DNA of 32,572 nt from Schoenoplectus triqueter (Eukaryota; Streptophyta; Magnoliopsida; Poales; Cyperaceae): positions 1-32,572 of the forward strand of contig CAXKVV010001312.1 of NCBI GenBank assembly GCA_964058805.1, written 5' to 3'. Shown in pieces: positions 21,930 to 32,047 of the stretch. Positions within the stretch are counted from its first letter, which is position 1; each line of letters begins with the position of its first letter. Below the pieces are notes generated by a model. The model was not told the origin of the DNA. It ran no database searches and was given only the letters and a program-made list of their open reading frames with translations. Position numbers and translations under genes: made by a program.

Positions 21930-22831
21930 CTATTGTCGAACTTCATTAAAAAAAAATTAAGTTCTTTTTCTTAGGTGCGCTGTATATATTAGAGACAAAC
22001 AAAGCCCCGCTGCAGTTCCAACCTTTCTCTTTTTTTCTCTATCTACTTTACTTTCTTGTTAGTTCTTATTAGTAACAAGTGTTCTTGTGAGTGTCTTGAA
22101 TCATAATTGTGCCCAATACTTAATTTGTTGTATTCTTAACTTTATCTTGATCTTTAATTGCATCATTTGAAAATTCAGATGCAAAACGCATATTAATATT
22201 ATTTCAGTAATTATCATAACATAAATTATTGGTAAGATTTTCATTTAGTTTTAAGCTACAATTTTTTTTATTTATATATGTATCATGCATGGTTTACGAC
22301 TTTACCTATATAATATTATCATTAAAAAATAGTGTGAAGCCTAAATAATTACAGAAGATTTCTTATTGTGCGCTCTATTGTATTTTTCATTTTGGGAATG
22401 GATGTGATCTTAATACAGTTGGAATCAAAATTAATTGGCGTATTTTATTCTGTACGGGTTAGGTTAATGTTTTAGTGTTAGTATACTCATGCATATCAAC
22501 CAATACGTTCAGGGGTCAATTTTTTATTTTCATGTTCAAAAAGTCGATCTAACTCTTTGAAGAAATTATAATGTTGCAGAAATAAAAGTATCATTTTTAG
22601 AAATTATAATCTTGTAGTATCCAATATTTGCTGTTTATGTAGTGTTTTGTGGCTTCCACTGAGGAATTATATTCTTGAAATTTCGTTAGACGTTCTCAAA
22701 ATTATTTCAGTAAAATATGTCATTCCAAAAATAAGCGCAAGTAAATTGTTTCAGCTAAGTAAACTATAATATTTCAAAATAATTGTTAATCCAATGAGAA
22801 ATTTATTATTAGACTAAAGCTAGCATAAAAA
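21930..22831. other. No gene recognised; possible orphan promoter at its start
   Basis: Near 21983-21990 a TATATATT box is followed by a pyrimidine-rich leader-like stretch (CTTTCTCTTTTTTTCTCTATC). This could be a plant promoter separated from its gene. No ORF follows, and the rest is featureless AT-rich DNA. Confidence 0.35.
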
Positions 22832-24540
22832 ATGGCAACTCGTCTCCCTCCTAAGAAAAGGACGATCATTGAGACGTTTCTGAACACGATGGACGCAACA
22901 ATAGACTCTCTCTTTCACACTCGCTTCTTCAATGTTAAAAAGACAGCGCACTCATCACAACCTTCCATATTAGAAAAGAGTGATCCAATGAACTAGCGAC
23001 AACCACCATCATTTAAGGGCATTGAAGACAACACTGGTTGGCAGTTGGAGCAGTGCAAGAGGAACGAGATAAAAATCTCCTAACGACAGAAATCAAGAAC
23101 ATATAGATCCGCAAAGTCAAAAGGTAAGCCTCCATCACTTCTTGACAAAGCAGTGCAGAATAATCTCTGCTTCAGATGTCTGAGAAAGAGGCACCATAGT
23201 TATGCTTGTCGAAATCCTTTCAAATGCCTTAAGTGTGGGAAAATAGAGCATTTAATGAAAAATTATATCCATGTATAAAAAAAACTTGAGAAGCCAATGC
23301 AACAAGCCACACCAACAGCTGATGTTAGCAAATATTATGCTTAAGTAGTATCTTCTCACCCTGAGTCATATCCCCCACTGGAAGCACTCACATCGGCCAG
23401 TGAACCAATGAAACAACCAGAGTACTTCCAAGACTTCCAAGACATCAGGCCCCCGATTATGGAAGTCTTTAACAACCCGCATGAGAATCTCATAGCACAT
23501 ACAAGATATTCGGAGCGTACTGGTCTAATGATCTTTCTCCATAGAGCCTCACACTAGGAGATTAATCCTCTCATTGTGCAAAATATCACTGATACCCACG
23601 GATTGAGGCCGCAGGACTACCAAGTGCACTCAGTAGACATCTCAAACTTCATAGTCATTTGCCCGAGTAGTCAGGCTCTGAACAATGTTGTCAAACACAA
23701 CCCATATACTCTTAACACCCAAAAAGTCTGGTTCGGAGTTATTTCATGGACACTATACCACAGGCTGGATATTCACCTGCCCGCACACCAAATGTGGATA
23801 GCTCTGAGAGGATTGTCGCTGCATGTCTGAATCGATCATGGAATTAAGCATGCAATGTCTGGTTTTAGCACTACTCATAGGATCTTACTGTATGGCCCAA
23901 CAGTCAATCGGTATGAAGAAATCTACCTACACCTCATTGGCTAGCACCCGAGTGAAATTCCATTAGAGATAAAGTTCTTACGGGGGGACGGGAGGGGGGA
24001 TTACATCACATACGTCCAAGTATACATTCACAAATGGCATCCCTCACAATAAGGCCTTTTTGTCCATCTATGCTTCTTCCCGCCATGTGGAGGCATTAGT
24101 TAATGGCGCCGCAAAACTTCTAGTGACTCCTCAATCTCAAGCAAACTATTAGGAGGGCAAGTTTCTCAGCACATATCTCACTCTACGTCATGATCACATA
24201 ATTCGAATTGGCTAAGGCACCGCAACATCGAGGTGGCCAAAGCTACCACTCCCAGATACAAGCAAAAATGGTCCCCATTGTCAAGGAGGCAGTGTCGGAA
24301 CATACAGATATTATGAATATCTATGTCGCAAATAAGAAACAAAATGGGATGATTAGAATGACTAACTTATCAAAGAGACTATCACACCAAAATACAAGAA
24401 ATACATTCATCTAAATGCAATTAACACAGTAGAAAGGTTGTTCCTAGCTTAGAATGAAACTGCATTTCAACAGAAATCTCACAACATAGGGCAGTAAACA
24501 ATTACAGCTGACCTTATAAATGTGCTGGATAGCTCCAACA
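22832..24540 (+). pseudogene. L1-type LINE ORF1 remnant (zinc knuckles and DUF4283-like)
   Basis: One reading frame from the ATG at 22832 stays in register for about 1 kb despite several stops (first after DPMN). It carries a zinc knuckle CFRCLRKRHHSYAC and a second one, CLKCGKIEHLMKNY, whose last cysteine is tyrosine. At 23576-23830 it has a segment resembling the plant L1 ORF1 DUF4283 domain (DYQVHSVDISNFIVICPSSQ, LPAHQMWIALRGLSLHVW-like). Homology is blurred beyond about 24100. In family members this is the RNA-binding protein of the LINE. The sequence is continuous with 29773-30700 once the CACTA insertion is removed. Confidence 0.75.
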
Positions 24541-24562
24541 TTAGAACACTCCCACAAAAAAA

Positions 24563-24800
24563 TATTTTAGAACCGGTTATATAAAGAATTTAGCATCGGT
24601 TCTACAACCGGTTCTAAAACTATATGGTGCTAAATATTTTAAAAATCGGCGCTAAAAAGATGTGCTAAATGGGGTATTTAAAACCGATTATTTCAAATAA
24701 CCGATTCTAAATTCTAACCTTTAGAACCGATTATTTCAAAATAACCGGTTCTAAACTCTAACCTTTATAACCGATTATTTCAAATAACCGGTTCTAAAGG
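24563..24800. repeat. Left subterminal repeats of the outer CACTA
   Basis: Repeated TTAGAACCGG(T/A)TAT and ATAACCGGTTCTAAA motifs, arranged as facing pairs separated by TTCAAA-type loops. In En/Spm relatives such motifs bind the element's TnpA-type protein. Confidence 0.8.
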
Positions 24801-25368
24801 CGTCAACTGACGACCATTCTATTATGCTGACATGCGTCAATTAAATATATTTTTAATAGATGGCTAGCGGAGACCCGTTCATATTTAATATCATATTTTC
24901 AGATTGAGAATTGTTCTTTTTTTTCTTTTAATTTCAGAGAAAATAGGTAGAGAATTCTATTAATTAATTTGAAAAAAAACTTAATAGTTAATACAATATT
25001 AGTTCGATAAGATAATCTTTATGTGATGGTACTATTTGCTAAAAATAGTGTTTTTTTCTTAATATTCTCTAGTTCCAATTTCTTTAAATTTTGATTAAAT
25101 AATTTAATTTTATCATTAACTAACAAAGTATATTTCATTAATAAAATAATTATATATAATTTACATATTAAAGAAAATATAAGAAATTTTCTATCTTTAC
25201 AATTTCTAAAGAAAAAATAAAAAACTAAACTAAAAACTTCAAATAAATATCAAATCCATTTTTGAGGTTCAAGACGAGTTTCAAATCCGTCTTTCTCTTT
25301 CACTTTCTTTTTTCTTTCTTCAAGACGACCTTTGCTCTTTCTCTTTTTTTCTTTTTCTCTGTCTCTCA
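24801..25368. other. Internal non-coding part of the outer CACTA
   Basis: AT-rich with a pyrimidine-rich tail (25290-25365) just before the inner element; no ORF of note. Confidence 0.5.
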
Positions 25369-25382
25369 ATACACTACCAGAA

Positions 25383-25755
25383 AAATTGGATTTAGAAACG
25401 GTTATTTAGAACCGGTTTTTAAAAAACAGGTGTTAAAAGATGAGAGTGGCGTATTTATATATTTTATTATAATTATTAGAACCGGTTTTGTTTAACAACC
25501 GGTGTTAAATTTTTTTAATTAAAACCGGTTTTATAATAACCGGTTCTATTGCATTTTATTACAACCGGTTGTAAGAAAACCGGTTCTAATTGGAATGGTT
25601 TTAGAACCGGTTTTATTAAAACCGGTTTTAAAACTATAATTTTAGAACCGGTTTTCATAAAACCGGTTCTAAAATTTTTATTTTAAAACCGGTTTTGTTA
25701 AAAACCGATTTTAATTGAAAAACAAATTATTCCCATTTTAAAAAACCGGTTCTAA
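25383..25755. repeat. Left subterminal repeats of the inner CACTA
   Basis: More than a dozen copies of the palindrome AACCGGTT or a close variant, mostly in facing pairs (AGAACCGGTTTT ... AAAACCGGTTCT). Confidence 0.85.
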
Positions 25756-26166
25756 ATTAATATTAGGGTTATTTATCACACCCTCTTCTCACAGCGCCGC
25801 TCTTTCATCTTCATTTTCACTATCCACCATTAGAAGCTCTCTGTTCCATCTGTTCCGAGCTGCAACAACATCCACTTACTGATTAATATTTTGAGATCTT
25901 TTAAAGGTAATTTTTCTATATATAATTTAAATTTAAGTTCATTTTCTTATTTTCTTATTTAAGGTCATCCTTGTTAAATTTTAACACCCATTAATTTGCA
26001 TAATTAATGCATAAATTGATTACATATATATAAATAAAATTATATATGTGTAATTGATAGTATTGTCATATAAGACCAAACTACCGGAATTTTTATTAAT
26101 TTAGGTCCATACTCGTTCGGGATTAATCCAATAGGGATTAATCCCGAATAGTCCCCGATTTGGGAC
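25756..26166. other. Leader region of the inner CACTA
   Basis: Between the subterminal array and the hairpin. Contains a leader-like stretch (25780-25880) and a GT-rich potential donor (TTTTAAAGGTAATTTT near 25904) that could pair with the acceptor before 26487. No protein is encoded. Confidence 0.4.
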
Positions 26167-26395
26167 TGCTTTTTGAATACTTTGTCTCATTTAGGATAGT
26201 GAACATATACTAGCTATAATTTGGTGTTTGAAAAAAATTTGGTTAGTATTTTCCCTAATGTTCCTACGTGTACGTACGTATATGAAAATTTACGTTGACG
26301 TACTCGGGGAGCATAGGGGAAATGCTGCCGAATTTTTTTCAAACATCAAATTAGCTTGTATATGTTTACTAATGAGACAAAGTATTTAAAAAGTG
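26167..26395. repeat. Foldback hairpin within the inner CACTA leader
   Basis: Two arms of about 95-105 bp are inverted copies. Shared blocks include AATACTTTGTCTCATT, AACATATAC, GTTTGAAAAAAATT and CATTTCCCCTA-type sequence, with a 45-base centre rich in ACGT. It lies between the subterminal repeats and the transposase start, and may be a small nested element or a structural part of the leader. Confidence 0.75.
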
Positions 26396-26412
26396 AGTTA
26401 AGGTGGTTGACC

Positions 26413-26460
26413 GGCCCAGAATTAGACTTTAAATCTGAAACCCTAAATTCTAAACCCTAA
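26413..26460 (+). promoter_or_regulatory. Site II and paired telo-box motifs upstream of the transposase
   Basis: GGCCCA (site II on the minus strand) at about 26412-26417 is followed by two AAACCCTAA telo boxes at 26438-26446 and 26452-26460. In plants this pair is known from promoters of ribosomal-protein and cell-cycle genes. Here they lie just upstream of the transposase ATG. Function is inferred. Confidence 0.45.
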
Positions 26461-26486
26461 TTGTGAGATTGATGTTTTTTTTACAG

Positions 26487-28939
26487 ATGGATCGCAATAC
26501 TTGGATGTATAAAATCAAAAGGAATACAATTGAATATTTGAGGGGAATTGATGAATTTTTGGAATGTGCCTCAGAAGATATGAGAAATAGGGGTGCACGA
26601 ACACTTGTTTGTCCTTGTGAAGATTGTTAAAATTTACGAAGATTTGGAAATATCAAACAAGTGAGAGATCATTTAATTCGTCGTGGGTTTATGGATCGAT
26701 ACACCCGATGGGTACGGCATGGAGAAAATATTGAAACTGAAAATAGTAGAAATTATGAGAATATTGTACGAGATGAATCCGAAGGTGATGACTTAAATTT
26801 AGACAATGATGAATGAGATGTATTGGAGAATGAAAATGTGAGAAATACAGAAAATATAGACAATGTAGAAAGTGAACAATTGGATGAAATTATGAATGAT
26901 ATTGCAGCGGATTTTGTCGATATTCCTGAAATTTTTAAAAATTTGGGTAATGATTCCAATGTGCCATTATTTCCCGGTTGTACAAAATTTACGAAAATAT
27001 CTGCAGTTTTTAAATTGTATAACCTGAAAGCTAAAAACGGATGGAGCGATAAAAGTTTTACCTCTTTATTAGAACTTCTAAGAGAAATGCTTCCAGAAAA
27101 TAATTTAATACCGGACTCCACATATAGAGCGAAGAAATTATTATGTCCCTTGAGTATGGAAGTTGAGAGAATTCATGCATGTCCGAATGATTGCATATTA
27201 TATTGAAATGAGTACAATGATTTGGATAAGTGTCCGAAATATAACGCTTCACGGTACAAATCGAGAGATAATGAAATAGAAGTTCGAAAACGACCAGCAG
27301 CAAAAGTGTTATGGTATTTACCAGTTATTCCAAGATTTCAGCGTCTATTTGCAAACTCAAAAGACGCTCAATTATTACGATGGCATGTGGATGGCAGAAA
27401 AGATGATGGAATGCTCCGTCACCCTGGGGACTCTCCCGAATGGAGAAACATTAACAGAATATTTAAGGATTTTGGCGATGAACCAAGAAATTTACGATTA
27501 GGGTTATGTACAGACGGGATGAACCCTTATGGCCTTATGAGTAGTGGTAACACAACATGGCATGTTTTATTGTGTATTTATAATCTCCCCCCTGGTTATG
27601 CATGAAAAGAAAATACATAATGTTATCGTTGTTGATTTCAGGTCCAAAACAACCTGGTAATGATATAGATATATACTTGGCTCCATTATTGGAGGATCTG
27701 AATAAATTATGGAAAGATGGTGTGAGAATATTTGATGCCTATTTAAAAGAATATTTCATCCTTCGTGCAGTTATTTTTTGCACGATTAATGATTTTCCCG
27801 CCTATGGTAACTTATCGGGTCATAGAACAAAAGGAGCAAAAGCGTGTCCAATTTGTGGAGAAGAGACTCGTACGATACGATTGAAAAACTGTGGAAAAAA
27901 TATTTATTTGGGACACCGTAGATTTCTTAATCATAATCACCCCTACCGACGGAAGAAGAAAGCTTTTGATGGTACGGTTGAGCTGGAGAAAGCACCAATA
28001 TCATTATCCGGAAAACAAATATATTCTATTGTGAAAGATATAAATGTCCAATTAGGTAAGAAGTTTCAAAAGAATATCCCTAACGGTGTTTGGAAAAAGA
28101 AATCTGTATTTTGGGAGCTTCCTTATTGGCCGTATTTGGATGTTAGACATTGTTTGGATGGAATGCATATTATTAAGAATATTTGTGAAAGTTTGGTTGG
28201 GACTCTATTGAATATTCAAGGGAAAACGAAAGACGGGGTAAATGCAAGAAAAGACATGGTTGCTATGGGAATTCGGTCAGAGCTAGCACCACAAGAACAT
28301 GAAAAACGAAACTACTTACCCCCAGCGTGTTATACATTATCGAAGAAGGAGAAAATTAGTTTGTTGAAGTGTCTAAAGTCGATTAAGGTTCCATCCGGTT
28401 ATTCCTCGAATATCTCCAAAAAAGTTTCGATGAATGATCTAAAATTGATTGGTATGAAGTCATATGATTGTCACGTTTTGTTGACACATCTACTTCCGGT
28501 TGCAATCCGAGAAATTCTCCCCCAAAATGTCAGATATTTTATCAATAAATTATGTTTTTTTTATAACTCGATCTGCTCGAAAGTGCTTGATCCTGTCACG
28601 CTTGGCGAACTACAGTCAGATATCGTGGTTACCTTATGCGAGTTAGAAATGTATTTTCCGGTGTCATTTTTTGACATAATGATTCATTTAACTGTTCATC
28701 TCGTGAGAGAAATACGATTATGCGGTCCTATGTTTTTACGGTATATGTATCCATTTGAGAGAGCTATGGGTCAATTAAAAGGATTAGTCCGAAGCCGATC
28801 TAGACCCGAAGGAAGCATAGTTGAAGGATATATTGCAGAAGGAAGCATAGTTGAAGGAAGCATAGTTGAAGGAAGCATAGTTGAAGGAAACACCGGTTAT
28901 AAACCTTTAGCACCGCTTACTTTTATAATCGGTTTATAA
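26487..28939 (+). pseudogene. CACTA transposase (TNP2 / Transposase_21 type), broken
   Basis: The frame starts at the ATG at 26487, right after a TTTTTTTTACAG splice-acceptor-like tract. Domains in order: transposase-associated domain with CPCEDC and VRDHLIRRGFM; the TNP2 core with RWHVDGRKDDGMLRHP, LGLCTDGMNPYG, GPKQPGNDIDIYL, a CPICGEET zinc motif, YLGHRRFL and LDVRHCLDGMHIIKN; then a DUF4218-like domain (SYDCHVLLTHLLPVAIRE, CELEMYFPVSFFDIMIHL, ERAMGQLKGLVRSRSRPEG). In-frame stops lie at 26628, 26814 and 27204, and a one-base shift near 27595 moves the rest to another frame. The C-terminus is a repeat tract that runs into the element's end. Confidence 0.92.
28811..28885 (+). repeat. Five tandem 15-bp units at the transposase C-terminus
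   Basis: Units GGAAGCATAGTTGAA (four copies, one diverged copy GGATATATTGCAGAA in second position), each in frame and encoding EGSIV-type pentapeptides. The ancestral unit matches the EGxIxEGYI sequence normal at this point of the transposase, so this looks like slippage expansion. Confidence 0.9.
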
Positions 28940-28992
28940 CTGGTGCTAAATTGTTTATAAAACCGGTTTTAATTCTTTTTTCTCTGGTAGTG
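28886..28992. repeat. Right subterminal repeats of the inner CACTA
   Basis: A short array with ACACCGGTTATAAA, AATCGGTTTATAAC and AAAACCGGTTTTAATT directly before the terminal CTGGTAGTG. It is much shorter than the left array. Confidence 0.8.
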
Positions 28993-28995
28993 ATA

Positions 28996-29169
28996 TCTCT
29001 TTTATATATGAAATAGGAGGATGAAGAGTGATAATCTGTGGGATATAGATTTTTGAATTTTGGTTTTTAGATCATCGGATAAGCATGAACCAACGGTTAG
29101 ATTGAAAAACATAGCAATTCGTGGGAGCAAAAAACTGAAAATCTATTGGTTGATGTAAAGAATTTCTTT
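28996..29169. other. Internal non-coding part of the outer CACTA
   Basis: Sequence between the inner element's duplication and the outer right array, without coding signal. Confidence 0.5.
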
Positions 29170-29765
29170 AAAGCTGATTTTTATTATAAAACGGTTCTAA
29201 TTCATATTAATTAGAACCGGTTTTTATTAAAAAGTAGTTCTAATTCATATTAATTAGAACCAATTTTTATTAAAAAGCAATTCTAATTCATAAAATTGAA
29301 TTAGAACTATAAAAATAGTTCTAATTCATAAAATTGAATTATAACTGATTTTTATAAAAGCGGTTCTAATTCAATTTTATGAATTAGAACCGGTTTTTAT
29401 AAAAAGCGGTTCTAATTCAATTTTGTGAATTAGAACCGGTTTTAATTAATATGAATTAGATTTTAGTTTAGAACTGGTTTTATTAATAACCGGATTGTAT
29501 TTTCTTAGAATTTAGAACCTGTTTTTGCTAAAATCGGTTTTAAAATAAAAATTTTAGAACCGGTTATTTATAACCGATTTTAATCGATTCAATTGGAACC
29601 GGTTTTCATATAGCCGATTATAATAAAAAAATTATAACTGGTTGTTTTACAAAACCGGTTTTAATAATTTTAATAAAATTTATAACCATGCCACTCTAAT
29701 CTTTTAGCAGCTGATTTTTTAAAAACCGATTCTAAATAGCCGGTTCTAAATCTAATTTTTTTGGT
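29170..29765. repeat. Right subterminal repeats of the outer CACTA
   Basis: Dense array of AACCGGTTTTTATTAAAA and TTAGAACCGG motifs, with longer AGAACCGGTTTTTAT...AATTCAATTTTGTGAATT units repeated near 29360-29440. The units are again arranged as facing pairs. Confidence 0.8.
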
Positions 29766-29772
29766 AGTGGAA

Positions 29773-30700
29773 TAACAATAGTCTATGACCTAGCAACACA
29801 ATTGCGAAGGGACACATATTTTCATGAGGTTAGACAAGCCAGATTGATGGACAGCGTTCCATGAGAATGGTCATGGGCGACTTCAATGCCACTTTGAACA
29901 TAGAGGATAGGTCAAACTAATAATACCCCTCACAATAAGCAAGATCTTTAAAAGATAGACTCTATCAGTCTCATAGATTTGCCTTTACATGGTAGAGACT
30001 ATACCTGGAGCTGGAGCAATAGCAGAGAAGTATCATCATTTGTAAGTTCAGTAGATTTCTTATATCATCAAATTGGAGCTCTATATTTCCCAATTACTTG
30101 CAAACAATAATTATCAACACCTTATCGGACAGTTCTATGTGAATGTGAATCAAAATTTCTAAAATCATACTATTTCTATTTTGAATTTTTTTTACTACAA
30201 ATAGGTGGCTTTCATGAATTGATGGAATCAACATGACACGCACTCTTATCGGCATCAATGCCGCAAGATTATTTACATGACAGGATAATAGCATTAAGAA
30301 AGACAATTATACAATGGCGCACAGACAATGTCAGTCAAATGCAACAACAAATACAAGTCTGCAGAGCTTGCATAAAGTGGCTCGATTGACAACAAAAATG
30401 CAGATGATTTAGTGCAATTGAAGTACTAGTCAGAAAGATTATTAACGACATATTTGCAAGCCTATGCACCTTGGAGGAAATAAAATGGAAGCAAAGATCA
30501 AATATTACATGGCTAAAACTTGGAGACAAACAAAAATTCTTTCACGTTATAGCAACCTCAAGAAAGAGAGCTAACCATATACAACACCTTCATAATGAGG
30601 CAACTCAAGCTTCAGTCAATGATCATAAAGGAAAAGCAGCACTTCTATTTCAGCAATTTTGTAACATAATGGGATATCTTTTCCCAACAGTGTAAGTATA
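29773..30700 (+). pseudogene. L1-type LINE ORF2 remnant (endonuclease and linker)
   Basis: Resumes the LINE after the CACTA duplication. MGDFNATLN (from 29873) is the APE-type endonuclease GDFN motif. LPLHGRDYTWSWSNSRE and an SDH-like end follow in shifted frames. At 30471-30695 the pre-RT linker is clear: EEIKWKQRSNITWLKLGDKQKFFHVIATSRKRANHI. Many stops and shifts are present. No reverse transcriptase core (FADD) is seen before other sequence begins near 30780. Confidence 0.75.
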
Positions 30701-30943
30701 TGATTATACAACGTTGATAAGAGCATATCCGACCATATTTCAACACCTCGACATAGAGATTATGTTCATTGAGCTCAACACTACTGTTTACCTTTAAAAA
30801 ATCTCAAAAGTACAATAACTGAAAAATTAAGGATAAATATCAATTATCAGTGATAAATCATAAGAAAAGAAAAAAAAAAGACAAAAAGAGGGGGGACACT
30901 AGCCAGAAAAAATCGCTGCTGAACTCCAGAACAAGCCCATTAG
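30701..30943. other. Decayed LINE tail and A-rich stretch
   Basis: Weak continuation of L1-like codons to about 30790, then an A/G-rich run (30853-30890). Nothing else is supported. Confidence 0.4.
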
Positions 30944-31345
30944 TTCCACAATGAAATTTTAGGCAAAAGTCAAGAGTATAAATATCTCATCATCCCTTGT
31001 TCATTTGAAGTGGATGACACTCAAGAGATTCAGTAGAGAGAAAGATATCTCTTGAGGTGTCATCCATGTGATCATTTTCCTCTGACAAGTGGGACCCACC
31101 TGACAGTCCCACACAAGCAACTTCAACAACCTGAACCTAGCCTATCCACTAAATCTAATCAGGTCGGAATAAGGATTAAGCATTAATTCCACAAGAAAGT
31201 TCTAGATAAGAGTCAAAAGTATAAAAATCCTGCCATCTCATGTTCATTCGAGGTGGATGACCCTCAGGAGATTCAAGAGGGAGATCTCCTGAGAGGTCAT
31301 TCATCTGATTATTCTTCACTGATGGGTGAGACCCACACTTCAGTA
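30944..31345. repeat. Two 243-bp-spaced repeats, each with TATA-like motif and hairpin
   Basis: Copies start TTCCACAA at 30944 and 31187. Each carries a TATA-like motif (TATAAATA at 30977, TATAAAA at 31220), TGTTCATT, a hairpin (31012-31065 and 31255-31302) and a GACCCAC block. The stems differ between copies by paired changes. It could be part of a retroelement LTR or leader, or a decayed promoter duplication. Confidence 0.7.
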
Positions 31346-32047
31346 ACAGAGATCAAAGAAAGTCAAGATTAAACTTTAAGAATCAACCCTCAGATCAAAT
31401 CCTCAGAGCAAATCCCATGAACAGAAGCAGTATAATCCATGTACTACAAGAACTGTGTCAATGTCAAGCCAGTATTTTGATACAGCCAACTATAAAAAAA
31501 TTCAATATGAATTTGCTTTCATGAACATGGATTGAAAGTTAATTTCACAAGACTGGTCAGGTGTCAATGTTGCTAACATTTGATCAAGTCAGGATTTGTA
31601 TCAATTGTTGATAAGTAATCAACTGTTGATCAAATCAAATCCTAATAAACATCAATAGAAGTCTAATTGATATTTAATTAGGGAGGTTTCTGCAAGAGAA
31701 TTTTATTTAGCAGAGACACTGAGCTACGATTGAAAATTAGAGTTAATTTAGAGAGGAAAATAGGGTTATCTGAGCAAAAGAATTATTAGCACAAGGAGGC
31801 AGGAGAAAAAGTAGAATTAAAAATTATAAAAGTGATCATCATGAATTTAGAGATTTTTGGTGAAAATTTCAGATTTTTTGGACAAGTGAAGATATTAAAA
31901 TAAATTTAGAGAAGATAGATCAGATTAATCAAGGGCCGGGATTAAATCAAGGAGTGCATTGAGTACAACTTGGGGATAGAGGCCAATCTGGGTGCAATTT
32001 GGAGACAAAAAAGGGTGCAAGTTCAAAAATCCAGCAGCTATACCAGT
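31346..32047. other. No gene recognised
   Basis: Moderately AT-rich sequence with short local repeats (TGTTGATAAGTAATCAACTGTTGATCA, partly palindromic, near 31607-31633). No ORF of note. Confidence 0.4.

Larger units (their letters stand above)
25372..28992 (+). mobile_element. Inner CACTA element carrying a TNP2-type transposase remnant
   Basis: Begins CACTACCAGAAAAATTGG and ends with the complement of CACTACCAGAGAAAAAAG, flanked by ATA at 25369-25371 and 28993-28995. Its length is 3,621 bp. It shares the AACCGGTT subterminal motif with the outer element, so the two belong to the same or sister families. Only the N-terminal and central transposase domains are present; the region downstream of the DUF4218-like domain is missing, which suggests an internal deletion. 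Confidence 0.92.
24547..29769. mobile_element. Outer CACTA (En/Spm) element, non-autonomous
   Basis: Begins CACTCCCACAAAAAAATATT and ends with the complement of CACTACCAAAAAAATTAG, flanked by GAA at 24544-24546 and 29770-29772, the 3-bp duplication of this superfamily. Subterminal arrays of AACCGG(T/A)TT motifs lie at both ends. Without the inner element it is about 1.6 kb and has no transposase. It is inserted in an L1 LINE between ORF1-like and endonuclease-like sequence. Orientation cannot be set. Confidence 0.9.

Noticed and set aside
26753..27121. 122-residue minus-strand frame
   Set aside because: Antisense shadow of the transposase coding region.
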